64,000 nucleotides of DNA. Origin: Azotimanducus sp965220185. GTDB taxonomy: Bacteria; Pseudomonadota; Gammaproteobacteria; Pseudomonadales; Azotimanducaceae. Positions 17,979-26,359 of this stretch are shown in pieces. Location of the stretch: positions 744,001 through 808,000 of the forward strand of contig OZ244807.1 in NCBI GenBank assembly GCA_965220185.1, given 5' to 3'. Position 1 is the first letter of the stretch, and the number at the start of each line of letters is the position of its first letter. Made by a program: the position numbers and the translations under genes. Below the pieces are notes generated by a model, which saw only the letters and a list, made by a program, of their open reading frames with translations, made no database searches and had not been told where the DNA came from.

Positions 17979-18137
17979 GAGCCTGCGCCGTAGAAAGTCA
18001 GAAAAGCGAAAATTCGATCCCGCCGCCCGTTTGAACGGTCGATTGAGGATAATATCGGGCCATATTTGAAGAGATCGAGCGTTCAAACGGGCGAGTGGGA
18101 GCGGATTTGCAGCCGCGAATTTCTACGGCGCAGGCTC
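17979..18137. mobile_element. MITE-like palindromic element 2 flanked by CTAG
   Basis: 159 bp. The ends are exact inverted repeats (GAGCCTGCGCCGTAGAAA at the left, its complement at the right), bounded by CTAG at 17975-17978 and 18138-18141. A second inverted repeat lies inside (CGCCCGTTTGAACG near 18021 and its complement near 18084). No coding capacity. It lies between the clpP start and MITE-like element 3. Confidence 0.72.
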
Positions 18138-18140
18138 CTA

Positions 18141-18378
18141 GGGCGTGTTCACACTATGCGCGCTGACGCTGCCGAGACCCGTTTTCCACCAGACAAGGCC
18201 GAGGCTTACCCCCCCCCCCCATGAGCGAGCGAGAACGAAGGCTGGCGGGAAACGGGGCCGGCCCGAAGGGTTGTCGCCTGAGCAAGAGCCGAAGCGGCCC
18301 GTTTGGGGCATGTGATTCACCTTTTTCGGCTCTTGCTCAGGCGATAACAGCGTCGGCGGGCATAGTGTGAACACGCCT
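18141..18378. mobile_element. MITE-like palindromic element 3 with TA flanks
   Basis: 238 bp. Imperfect 30 bp terminal inverted repeats at 18142-18171 and 18348-18377 (outer part GGCGTGTTCACACTATGC perfect), with TA on each side (18139-18140, 18379-18380), as expected for a Tc1/IS630-like target. An exact 19 bp internal inverted repeat pairs 18275-18293 with 18325-18343. A run of C residues lies near 18210. No gene inside. It abuts element 2 and fills most of the gap up to the VapB start at 18430. Confidence 0.7.
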
Positions 18379-18429
18379 TAATTAAATCAATGTTATAATT
18401 GCCGCCAACACTACTTTGGATGCACGGGC

Positions 18430-18735
18430 GTGGCGATCAACATTGCACATCGAAGCGATTTGGATGCTCGCGTTGAAGCCTTGGCGCTGCGCCTAGGATT
18501 GAATGGCAAAGGACGCAAAACCCGTATTATCGAACGCGCCTTGTGTGCGCTTGAGGCGGAAGTTGGAACGCAGCAATCGAGCAAGGAAGAAATGGAAGAG
18601 GCGTTCAGGCACATTAGGGAAGTATCAGCGGACCTGCGCAAAGGTTTGCTTAAAATGTATCCAGATCATGATCCAGACAACTTGTCGCTTTCCCTTCAAG
18701 AAGAACTCTATGATGAGTGGGGCCTACCAAAATGA
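18430..18735 (+). CDS. vapB: VapB-type antitoxin
   Basis: 101 aa. The N-terminal half (INIAHRSDLDARVEALALRL, then GRKTRIIERALCALE) matches the Rv0623/PSK-type VapB antitoxin family that binds its own promoter and neutralises a PIN toxin. The C-terminal part is acidic and probably wraps the toxin. GTG start. The stop overlaps the toxin start (ATGA at 18732-18735), the usual coupled arrangement. The promoter would lie at the edge of MITE-like element 3. Confidence 0.85.
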   Translation: MAINIAHRSDLDARVEALALRLGLNGKGRKTRIIERALCALEAEVGTQQSSKEEMEEAFRHIREVSADLRKGLLKMYPDHDPDNLSLSLQEELYDEWGLPK

Positions 18736-19118
18736 TGGTAGTTGACACCTCGGTAATCGTGTCTATTGTGATGGAGGAAGCTGATGCCTCGTTCTTTCGA
18801 AGTAGACTTTCTGAGTCGGGCGGCGCCTACATTTCTGCTGATAGCGTCGTCGAGCTGCTCACGGTGACGAGCGGGCATCGAGACCATGCAATGGTTGCGG
18901 AGACGATTGTGAACAGCTCGCTGATTCGAGGCATCGAGCCAGTCACTGCCGAACAAGCATTCATCGCTGGCGAAGCCTACCGGCAGTTCGGCAAGGGCCA
19001 CCACAAAGCCCGCCTCAATTTCGGTGACGTGTTCGCCTATTCGCTCGCCAAGCTCAAAGGACTGCCCCTGCTCTTCAAAGGCAATGACTTTGCACTGACC
19101 GGCGTCAGTCCAGCCTAA
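18732..19118 (+). CDS. vapC: PIN-domain toxin, VapC family
   Basis: 128 aa ribonuclease of the PIN fold. Acidic residues are in place: VVDTSVIVSIVMEE at the N-terminus, the Glu in SADSVVELLTV, and LNFGDVFAYSLAK with the conserved Asp. The start is the first of two tandem ATGs overlapping the vapB stop. The pair is self-contained. Its end overlaps the convergent dapB stop by 4 bp. Confidence 0.9.
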   Translation: MMVVDTSVIVSIVMEEADASFFRSRLSESGGAYISADSVVELLTVTSGHRDHAMVAETIVNSSLIRGIEPVTAEQAFIAGEAYRQFGKGHHKARLNFGDVFAYSLAKLKGLPLLFKGNDFALTGVSPA

Positions 19119-19774
19119 CCGCCAACAAGCACATCCCGCATTGAATACGCGCCCGGCGATGCGGTTCGTATCCATTCAGCCGCACGCAGCGCGCCGCGAG
19201 CAAAGATCGAGCGATTGAACGCGAGATGGCCAATCTCGACCTGCTCACCGGCGAGTGTGAGCTTGACGCGATGCTCACCCGCAACATCGCCAGCGCGCAG
19301 GCTGTGATAGCGAGGCGCGTTGCCCGCCTCGCCGAGTGCCCCGCAAATGACCTCTCCCATTTTGAGCGCCGTGCCTGAAGGCGCATCGACTTTAGCGGTG
19401 TGGTGGGTTTCGATGATGTCAATATCCACCTGATCGCCAATCGAACCCGCGGCGACCTCAAGCAACCGATAGACAAGGTTCACGCCCAAGCTCATATTGG
19501 GCGCTTCGAGTATCGCGATGCGCTGCGCCGCCGCATCTCGCGCCGCGCGCCAGTCTTGCCCAAGCGCGGTTGTGCCCGTGACGAGCGGCACATTGTCGGC
19601 GACGCACGCCTGCAAAGCATCAAGCGTGCCTTGCGGCGAACTGAAATCCACCAGCACATCGGCATCCTCGACACGATGCGCGAGTGCAAACAGGGTATCT
19701 TCTTCGTCAATCAGTCCCGACACCGCCTGTCCCATGCGACCGCGGAGACCCTGAACAAACACCCTAGTCGTCAT
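19115..19774 (-). CDS. dapB: 4-hydroxy-tetrahydrodipicolinate reductase
   Basis: Lysine and diaminopimelate synthesis: NAD(P)H-dependent reduction of hydroxy-tetrahydrodipicolinate. Motifs: VQGLRGRMGQ (nucleotide binding), LVDFSSPQGTL, VTGTTALGQD, IIETHHTAKVDAPSGTAL (catalytic His and Lys) and LRAGDVAGEH. At 219 aa it is shorter than the usual 240-270, mainly through a reduced N-terminal Rossmann region between the GRMG and VDF motifs. The start at 19774 is set by the family N-terminus. It overlaps the upstream DUF1244 gene by 11 bp. Confidence 0.93.
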   Translation of the reverse strand: MTTRVFVQGLRGRMGQAVSGLIDEEDTLFALAHRVEDADVLVDFSSPQGTLDALQACVADNVPLVTGTTALGQDWRAARDAAAQRIAILEAPNMSLGVNLVYRLLEVAAGSIGDQVDIDIIETHHTAKVDAPSGTALKMGEVICGALGEAGNAPRYHSLRAGDVAGEHRVKLTLAGEQVEIGHLAFNRSIFARGALRAAEWIRTASPGAYSMRDVLVGG

Positions 19775-20060
19775 GGCTGTGCTGATTGAAGGCTTCAAGC
19801 TGTTCCGCCGTCGCTTCAGTTTGATACTTCTCTTTCCATTCAGCGTAAGGCATGCCATAGACGATTTCACGCGCTGCTTCGTAGTCGATCCCTTCCCCGA
19901 GCTCCTCGCTCGCGGCCACGTACCACTTGGATAAGCAGTTGCGACAGAATCCTGCCAGGCTCATCAACTCAATGTTCTGAACATCCTTGCGCTCATCGAA
20001 GTGCGCGACGAGACGCCGAAAGACCCGCGCTTCGATTTCTGTTTGTGTGTTCGTTTCCAA
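19764..20060 (-). CDS. DUF1244 family protein
   Basis: 98 aa using the TTG at 20060, which has a good ribosome site (GGAGG nine bases upstream); ATG-started versions further upstream would add unconserved residues. Conserved blocks: VQNIELMSLAGFCRNCLSKW (two cysteines), YGMPYAEWKEKYQTEAT, AEQLEAF. Small cytosolic proteins of this family are common in proteobacteria and lack a known function. It is the first gene of a two-gene unit with dapB. Confidence 0.9.
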   Translation of the reverse strand: METNTQTEIEARVFRRLVAHFDERKDVQNIELMSLAGFCRNCLSKWYVAASEELGEGIDYEAAREIVYGMPYAEWKEKYQTEATAEQLEAFNQHSHDD

Positions 20061-20124
20061 TGCTGTGCCCCTCCAAGGAAAGGTAAAATTCACGTCCTTT
20101 AGTGTACGCCGAAGTGAGAGACCA

Positions 20125-21507
20125 TTGACCGACGCATTGCACAACATCGCACCGCCCGGCTCGCTCGCCGCGCTCGACCTCGAGCACCTGCTGCATCCTG
20201 TGACGCCCCTCAAGGCGCACCACGAGAAGGGACCGCAACTGCGTATGCGCGGACAAGGCGTGTATGTCTATGATGAGCACGGCAAGCAGTACCTTGAAGG
20301 CTTGTCTGGCCTGTGGTGTACGGCGCTTGGCTACGGCGAAGAAGAACTGGTCAGCGTCGCGAGTGAAGCCATGCGCAATCTTTCCTATGCGCAGCTCTTT
20401 GGCGGCGTCTCGCACGAGCCCGCCATCCGCCTTGCCGAGAAGCTGAAGTCGATGATGCCGTTCAGGGCTGGTCGGGTGTTCTTTGGCTTGTCGGGCTCCG
20501 ATGCCAACGACACGCAGGTCAAGCTCATGTGGTACTACCACAACCTCATCGGAAAGCCGGAAAAGAAGAAGATCATCGCGCGCGAAGGCGGCTATCACGG
20601 AACGACCCTCGCGAGCGGCAGCTTGACCGGCCTGCCGCCGTTCCACAAGCACTTCGATCTGCCGATTCCACAGGTGCTGCGCACCGACCGGCCGCACTAC
20701 TACCGCGACCATGAAGACGGCGAGAGCGAAGCCGAATTCGTGGACCGCATCATCGGCAATCTGAAGGCACTGATCCGGCGTGAAGGCGCCGACACCATCG
20801 CAGCCTTCATCGCCGAGCCGATTACTGGCGCAGGTGGGCTGGTCGTGCCGCCAGTTGGCTATTTCGACAAGCTCAAGCCAGTCTTGGACGACAACGACAT
20901 TCTCTATATCGACGATGAAGTGATTTGCGGCTTCGGACGCACCGGCAAGGCATTTGGCATTGAGCACTTCCCGATCGAACCGACCACCATGTCCGTGGCC
21001 AAGGCGCTGTCGTCGGCCTACCTGCCGATGAGCGCGGTCGTCATCCCCGAATTCATGTATGAGCCGATGGCCGCCGGCAAGGATGCGCCGGTGTTCGGCC
21101 ACGGATTCACCTATTCCGGACATCCTGTGTGCAGCGCCGTCGCCTTGCGAACGCTTGAAATCTATGAGGAACGCGATATGTTCGCCAAGGCCGCCATAAT
21201 GGGCGAAGTCATGCAGGCGCGCCTGTCCGCGCTCATCGAACATCCGCTCGTCGGCGATGTTCGCGGCAAGGGGCTTTTGGGCGGCATCGAACTGATGAAG
21301 GATGGTGACAAGCGTATCCCGTTCGATGCGCATCAAACGGCGGGCGCGACAGTCGTTCAGCGCGCCTACGAGCGCGGACTCATCCTGCGGCCTTTGGGCG
21401 ATACCATCGCCATCTGCCCGCCGCTCGTGATCAGCGAGAGCCAAGTGCATGAGCTTTTCGACAAGCTGACAGCGGCGCTTGACGACTGTTTGGATTTGCC
21501 GGGTTAG
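20125..21507 (+). CDS. Class III aminotransferase (omega-amino acid:pyruvate type)
   Basis: 460 aa PLP enzyme. GLSGLWCTALGYG, FFGLSGSDANDTQVKLMW, GGYHGTTLASGSLTGLP, AFIAEPITGAGGLVVPP, YIDDEVICGFGRTG and the PLP-lysine block MSVAKALSSAYLPMSAV are all present. It moves an amino group from an omega-amino acid or amine to pyruvate or another oxoacid; the exact substrate is not evident. The TTG at 20125 gives the normal family length; the frame stays open upstream through unrelated sequence. It is divergent from the DUF1244-dapB unit. Confidence 0.93.
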   Translation: MTDALHNIAPPGSLAALDLEHLLHPVTPLKAHHEKGPQLRMRGQGVYVYDEHGKQYLEGLSGLWCTALGYGEEELVSVASEAMRNLSYAQLFGGVSHEPAIRLAEKLKSMMPFRAGRVFFGLSGSDANDTQVKLMWYYHNLIGKPEKKKIIAREGGYHGTTLASGSLTGLPPFHKHFDLPIPQVLRTDRPHYYRDHEDGESEAEFVDRIIGNLKALIRREGADTIAAFIAEPITGAGGLVVPPVGYFDKLKPVLDDNDILYIDDEVICGFGRTGKAFGIEHFPIEPTTMSVAKALSSAYLPMSAVVIPEFMYEPMAAGKDAPVFGHGFTYSGHPVCSAVALRTLEIYEERDMFAKAAIMGEVMQARLSALIEHPLVGDVRGKGLLGGIELMKDGDKRIPFDAHQTAGATVVQRAYERGLILRPLGDTIAICPPLVISESQVHELFDKLTAALDDCLDLPG

Positions 21508-22427
21508 CGAAACAAGTCCACGATGTGGCGCACTGCTTCTGCGATTTCTCGGTCAAACGCTGCCTGCCGGTCTTCTAGCTGTCTCTGCAATCGAGTGAGA
21601 ATCTCGTCTGGGTCTGTCGCTTCAGCGTGGAGTTTGAAAAACAACATCCAATGCTCCGCTGGAATACCAGCAATCCGCCTGCTGAGCATCGTCTTGACGT
21701 AGTCCTGCATGATTCGATCCACGCGAGCAATTCTTCCAAAGTTGTTACCCCCATCTTTCGCAGGACGATCAGCAATCTTCGCCTTTGCCGTAGGATAAGG
21801 GGCAACTGACCTGTCCGGAGCATGAACTTGTCGTTCTGAATCTAGATCTTTCGATTGCCTTTCATGCGTCCACCACCAATTTCTTAGCTCGGCGGCGTAG
21901 CGAGCCTGTTCAATGAATGGTTCATACACGACAGGCTCGCCGGACAGGAGATTCTTCAGATGCCACGGCACCACGACAAGAAGGTCGGATTTGGCGCAAG
22001 CTTTCGGAGTGACGGTATATCTGAAGCTCGGTTCTCCCTCTTTTGACAGCAGATACCAACCCTTCAATTCGATTCCTAACGCGACCGAGGGAAGCCTCTC
22101 ATCACTATAGGCTTGCAATCGAACATCTGGAAAGGTTTGCGAATAGCGCACAAACGTGTGCCGAGGCCATTCATCGTCAGGATCCCAAACGCCTCGAATG
22201 CGATTCAACGTCTCGACAACTTGATGCTCAATCGCGCCACCCAAGACTCCGCTGAGGCTGAATAGCTCCCCTCCGTCAAGCCCTTCCAAGCGGGTGCCCG
22301 ACTGAAAATACGCTGGCAATGCGCAAAGGGCTGATCGGACGTTGCGAACGAGTTTCCCTATCCCCTCGTTATCCTCGAAAGCGTGACGCTCCGGCCGAGA
22401 TGGTATTTCAACCATATGCCATCTCAA
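21504..22427 (-). CDS. Probable type II restriction endonuclease
   Basis: 307 aa, not matched to a named family. It directly follows a DNA methyltransferase gene with a 20 bp overlap (8 bp if the ATG at 22415 is used), the classic arrangement of a restriction partner. A candidate PD-(D/E)xK core is FPDVRLQAYSDERL followed by SVALGIELKGWYLLSKEGE, with the acidic-x-Lys signature in ELKGW. The call rests on this motif and on the neighbour, so the specificity is unknown. It is convergent with the aminotransferase (4 bp overlap). Confidence 0.72.
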   Translation of the reverse strand: MRWHMVEIPSRPERHAFEDNEGIGKLVRNVRSALCALPAYFQSGTRLEGLDGGELFSLSGVLGGAIEHQVVETLNRIRGVWDPDDEWPRHTFVRYSQTFPDVRLQAYSDERLPSVALGIELKGWYLLSKEGEPSFRYTVTPKACAKSDLLVVVPWHLKNLLSGEPVVYEPFIEQARYAAELRNWWWTHERQSKDLDSERQVHAPDRSVAPYPTAKAKIADRPAKDGGNNFGRIARVDRIMQDYVKTMLSRRIAGIPAEHWMLFFKLHAEATDPDEILTRLQRQLEDRQAAFDREIAEAVRHIVDLFR

Positions 22428-23457
22428 GACTCACAGGCTCGCCTTCAGGCTCTTCTGCTAGTCGCTGCTTCGCCAAAGACGCAAAGAACTCGTTGGGTTC
22501 TGCGGCGAAGGCATTGCGGCCGCATTCCACTGCTGCAACCGCTGCGGTACATAATCCTCCAAAGGGTTCCCACAGCGTGTCCCCTCTGTTTGATGCGATC
22601 GAGACAATTCGACGCATGAATTCCAACGGCTTTTGATTTAGATGCGCAGTTGCGTTCTTACCGGGGTTACATACTCTCGGCGCCACTTTGCGGCCCTTAC
22701 CGCGATAGCGCTCTTTGCCATTCACGGGCGGGTGCGACCACACATTTGTCAGTCCGTGCTGATGGTTCCATGGATGCCGAAGACGGCTCCATTCACGTTG
22801 CGTCACGGAACGTCTGCCATTGATAGAGAAATATGGGCGACCAGCCGGATCTCCATATTTATTTAAGTAAGCGACCAGCTTGCTCATCATTTCGGCGGGC
22901 GGGAAATACCATAGCCAGTCATTCGTCAAATACTTGCGCGTTGCTGCGTTCTTAACACCGCACGCCTCGTTGGCCCGGTGCATCGGTAAGCCGGAGCGCT
23001 GCCATTCTGATCGCAGCCATTGTTGCGCGGATAGTGTCCCATTCGGGCTGACAAACTCCAGGCGGCGCCGGTAGAACACGCAAACTTCAGTCACCGTTGG
23101 CAGGCGGCGAATTGTCGCTCCGTTCACATTTCCAGCGATATGCGCGATTCCCTTGTCCCAAAGGATCGTCTGCACATACTCCCAGCCGTTGTCTGCTAGC
23201 AGCGGATGCACGGTCGCCCAGCCAATTTCAGTATTCCAGAACCATAGGGTTGTAGCCGGGTGAGCATGTCGTGACCATATCGACACATGCTCGGAATACC
23301 AATCTGCCAGTCGGTCTGGAGTGCGCGGGTCGCCGGGAAATCCTCCGATGCCATAGGCCCCGTCGGATACGATGATATCGGGTGCGGGCCAGTTGTCATA
23401 CACATCTTGAACCGGGCCGTGATGGAGTTCCGCCTTGCCTGTGACCATGACGTTCAT
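22408..23457 (-). CDS. Site-specific DNA methyltransferase (N4/N6, type II)
   Basis: 349 aa. The catalytic motif IV is a variant, VSDGAYGIGGFPGDP, near residue 30, and the SAM-binding FxGxG-type motif (EPFGGLCTAAVAA) is near the C-terminus, so the motif order is that of a beta-type amino-methyltransferase. Other distinctive blocks: TLWFWNTEIGWATVHP, WDKGIAHIAGNVNGATIR, NEACGVKNAATRKYL. This family usually pairs with a restriction enzyme, here the overlapping downstream gene. Base composition is close to that of neighbouring genes. Confidence 0.88.
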   Translation of the reverse strand: MNVMVTGKAELHHGPVQDVYDNWPAPDIIVSDGAYGIGGFPGDPRTPDRLADWYSEHVSIWSRHAHPATTLWFWNTEIGWATVHPLLADNGWEYVQTILWDKGIAHIAGNVNGATIRRLPTVTEVCVFYRRRLEFVSPNGTLSAQQWLRSEWQRSGLPMHRANEACGVKNAATRKYLTNDWLWYFPPAEMMSKLVAYLNKYGDPAGRPYFSINGRRSVTQREWSRLRHPWNHQHGLTNVWSHPPVNGKERYRGKGRKVAPRVCNPGKNATAHLNQKPLEFMRRIVSIASNRGDTLWEPFGGLCTAAVAAVECGRNAFAAEPNEFFASLAKQRLAEEPEGEPVSLEMAYG

Positions 23458-23482
23458 TGTAACGCACGGCCTCTTACGATGA

Positions 23483-24358
23483 TCAGGGCCTCGACTCGTC
23501 GGTCGCCAAGAAGACGCGCTCGATGCGCTTGATCAAGAATTCAGCTGTGGGCAGGCGGACATCTCTGTCGCCTGCGGTAGTGAGGGCGCATTCGAGATCC
23601 TTCACCGCCAATTGCCCTAGTGGTCCGAACAAGGCTTGCACCTCGGCTTCGCTGACCGTTCGCGCCATGGCGTTGCGGCCAGCCACGAACATGTGCATCT
23701 GCTCATTGACGACGCCATTGGAAAGTCCCACTTCGCGTAAGGTGTCGGCACTGAGGCCACAGGCTTCAGCGAGTCGCGTCGCTTCGGCCATGAGCACAAG
23801 CTCGCCGTATTGCATGTAGTTGTTGGCGAGCTTGAGCGCGATGCCGGTGCCAACAGGCCCTGCGTGGATTATCTTTTCGGCCGATGTTTCGAGCACCGGA
23901 CGGCAGCGCTCCAGAATGTCCGCATCGGCACCGACCATATAGCACAGCATCCCCGCTGCGGCCTTGTGTGCTCCGCCTGTCATCGGGGCATCGACCAGGT
24001 GCAGGTCTCGCTTGCTCGCGGCGTTCGCCCAATTCAGGATGTCCGCCTGCGCGACTGTGCTGTGGATCGCCAAGACCGTGTTCGGTGCGGCGTTCGCAAA
24101 GAGTCCGTCTTCACCACAGAGCACAGCCTCAACCTCTGAGCGATCACGAACGCAGATGCCTATGTGCGGACAGGCGCGCGCGAGCTCGGCGATGCTATTG
24201 CAGGCGATGGCGCCAGCTTCGGCGAGCTCACTCATCGCCGGTCGATGCACATCGTACACATGGGCAAGCACGCCTGAATTGATCAGCCGAAGCGCGCATG
24301 GCTTGCCGATATTGCCGAGGCCAATGTAGCCGACGTTGCTAGTTCGCTGTGTCATCAA
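23483..24358 (-). CDS. NAD(P)-dependent oxidoreductase, 3-hydroxyisobutyrate dehydrogenase family
   Basis: 291 aa beta-hydroxyacid dehydrogenase. Rossmann motif VGYIGLGNIGKPCALRL, the substrate block VDAPMTGGAHKAAAGML, and the catalytic Lys in GTGIALKLANNYMQYGEL. It oxidises a 3-hydroxyacid, or reduces a semialdehyde, with NAD(P). The start overlaps the end of the DUF3604 gene by 20 bp, so it is the second gene of that unit. A deleted, frameshifted relative lies at 46027-46440. Confidence 0.9.
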   Translation of the reverse strand: MMTQRTSNVGYIGLGNIGKPCALRLINSGVLAHVYDVHRPAMSELAEAGAIACNSIAELARACPHIGICVRDRSEVEAVLCGEDGLFANAAPNTVLAIHSTVAQADILNWANAASKRDLHLVDAPMTGGAHKAAAGMLCYMVGADADILERCRPVLETSAEKIIHAGPVGTGIALKLANNYMQYGELVLMAEATRLAEACGLSADTLREVGLSNGVVNEQMHMFVAGRNAMARTVSEAEVQALFGPLGQLAVKDLECALTTAGDRDVRLPTAEFLIKRIERVFLATDESRP

Positions 24359-26153
24359 CCGGAAGATACCAAATCGCCGAACTCACCGCGCGTTCCTGAA
24401 TCATCGCCGGTTCGGGCGGCTCCACACCCATCTTGACGGCATCATAGGTGCTGTAGCGCGGCGTCGGGATTTCAATCGCGCGCGCGTAATACAGAGCGTG
24501 CAATGCGGCATCGAACTCAGGATCCTGCCACAAGCTCGACAGATGAGCGGCACCCGATTCGCCTGTTGAACCTGCTACATCAATCACCTGCTCGTGGCTC
24601 ACTCCCGTCGCATCCGCCCACGCCTTGACAATCTGCAAGCGCCCTAGATTCGCGCCAGCAGTGTCCTTGTGCGCCACCACCACGAAATCCGGGCTTTCAC
24701 TGTGCGCTTGACCATGCAGCCTACCGCCCATCGGCACGCCGCCTGCATAGGCCCGCGCGAGCCAGTCGCCCGATAAGAGATCATCTGGATATTCCCAGCC
24801 CGCAAAGAACCTGAGCGAGATGCGTGGCCCTGAAGTCGCGTAGGTTTCTTTTCGGCGCATGGCGCGAAACAAGGATTCGCGCGTGTTCTCCTCGGCCCAT
24901 ACCGCAATGAGTCCCGCCGCGCCATAGGCGCGCACCCTGAATATGCGCTCTGAGACATAGGCGATTCCCAAACGCTGCGCTGGCGTGCCGTCCAAGAGCG
25001 GCAGCTTGCCGTGGTAGCTGTCTTCTTCCGAGGACGAACTGGCATTGTGGCTGTCGCTGCTGCCAATGACGCCGAACTCGAAGGGGTTAAAGCCGCTTGT
25101 GTGCGCAAGCTCAAGACCAGTGCGCAGGGCATCGCGCGCGTAGCTGCCTTTCGGTTCGCTCGCCCATGTGTCGCGCGAGAGCATTTGCTCCATGATCTCG
25201 AAATCCGCGAGATCATCGTTCGGAGAGAGACTTGGATGGGTTTCAGAAGTGCCTTTGACTTGAAATATCTCGACCAAGGGTTCGTTTTCGCGCCTCGCTT
25301 CCGCATAGTCGGCGTCGAGCGGCTCGCCAGCATAAGTCGATACGCGAAACATCAAGCCGTCGCTAACGTTGCTGTTGTGCGGTATGGCGATGGCATCCAT
25401 GCCTTGCTCGCGCTGATACGCGAGTGCCCTCCAGAGGTCTTCCGGGTTCTCAGAGTCAAGCGATGAGAACGGATAGCTCGGCACGGCGGACGATCGGTAG
25501 ATGACGTTGCGATGCAAATTGCGCTCATCAGGCATGGAAGACCACTCGTAGCCAATGAACGCGGTGAATCGGCCTGGGTCGTTGTGACGCTCGGCGGCAT
25601 CGATAATTCTCTGCCAAGCCGAGGCTGAAACCTGCTGAAGATGCGGCCTGCCGAAGCGTTCTTGGCGAGACGTATCATCTGCGCCCAAATCGCTCAGCAC
25701 CCTGCGAAGATAGAGTGTACTGAACCTGATCGGACTCCCGTCTCGCAAGGCTTCGATCAGTTTCGCATCCGGCGCATCACGCGCCTCGCCCGCCAAATGC
25801 CTCGGGATGCCGAGATACTCGGCATGGTCGGTGACGGCACCGAAGTCGAGCGGACGCGACGCGCGGATTGGAAAGCCAAGCGCATGCTCGATTGTGCCAC
25901 CCTTCATAAAGGTGTAGGCATCGTCGGGGAGCGCGCGCGTGCCAAAGGTGTAGGCGTCATAGGAAAACGCGGTGTGTACATGCAGGTCGCCCCAGAAGAG
26001 ATTGCGCGTGGGGCTATGTTGGGTCACTTCTCTTGCAGGCGGCGGCTCGGCTTGGTCGGCGTCAAAGACATCTTCAAAGGTTGGGTCTTCGAACTTTCCG
26101 CAGGCGGCGAGCGCCAAGCCAACAGCAATAAAACTTGCATTTTTCGCTTTCAT
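24339..26153 (-). CDS. DUF3604 domain lipoprotein (PHP-like metal hydrolase)
   Basis: 604 aa from the ATG at 26153; the N-terminus (MKAKNASFIAVGLALAACGK) is a lipoprotein signal peptide with lipobox LAAC. DUF3604 signature blocks: FWGDLHVHTAFSYDAYTFGT, DFGAVTDHAEYLGIP, GYEWSSMPDERNLHRNVIY, IPHNSNVSDGLMF, FGVIGSSDSHNA. The H-x-H and D-H motifs resemble the PHP metal-dependent phosphoesterase fold. Substrate unknown; the family is common in marine bacteria that degrade organic compounds. A frame extending to 26303 would lose the lipobox at the start. Confidence 0.88.
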   Translation of the reverse strand: MKAKNASFIAVGLALAACGKFEDPTFEDVFDADQAEPPPAREVTQHSPTRNLFWGDLHVHTAFSYDAYTFGTRALPDDAYTFMKGGTIEHALGFPIRASRPLDFGAVTDHAEYLGIPRHLAGEARDAPDAKLIEALRDGSPIRFSTLYLRRVLSDLGADDTSRQERFGRPHLQQVSASAWQRIIDAAERHNDPGRFTAFIGYEWSSMPDERNLHRNVIYRSSAVPSYPFSSLDSENPEDLWRALAYQREQGMDAIAIPHNSNVSDGLMFRVSTYAGEPLDADYAEARRENEPLVEIFQVKGTSETHPSLSPNDDLADFEIMEQMLSRDTWASEPKGSYARDALRTGLELAHTSGFNPFEFGVIGSSDSHNASSSSEEDSYHGKLPLLDGTPAQRLGIAYVSERIFRVRAYGAAGLIAVWAEENTRESLFRAMRRKETYATSGPRISLRFFAGWEYPDDLLSGDWLARAYAGGVPMGGRLHGQAHSESPDFVVVAHKDTAGANLGRLQIVKAWADATGVSHEQVIDVAGSTGESGAAHLSSLWQDPEFDAALHALYYARAIEIPTPRYSTYDAVKMGVEPPEPAMIQERAVSSAIWYLPVDDTAN

Positions 26154-26209
26154 GGTTGCTAGTGCTTCACTTCTCCCGAGTATGCCGCGGGCATGACCAA
26201 TGGTTTGGC

Positions 26210-26246
26210 AATTATGTAGCAAAATCCGCAGCACTCCGTCCCTTGT
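26210..26246 (+). repeat. Direct repeat, left copy, flanking the secreted protein gene
   Basis: 37 bp (beginning aattatgtagcaaaa, ending cactccgtcccttgt) recurring at 27204-27240 with two mismatches. The copies are 994 bp apart and bracket one gene and its terminator. No inverted repeats at their edges were seen. Confidence 0.85.
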
Positions 26247-26359
26247 GTCCCTGTCAGCGCCCATGGTTTTGGGCAACCATATAGGAATCTGGTATATTGG
26301 CAAGTTGGCAAGCTTATTATTCCATTTTGGAATCTATTAATTTCACTTGGGAGAGAAAG

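Noticed and set aside
19993..21450. 485 aa minus-strand frame
   Set aside because: Antisense shadow of the class III aminotransferase, which has complete family motifs in the other strand.
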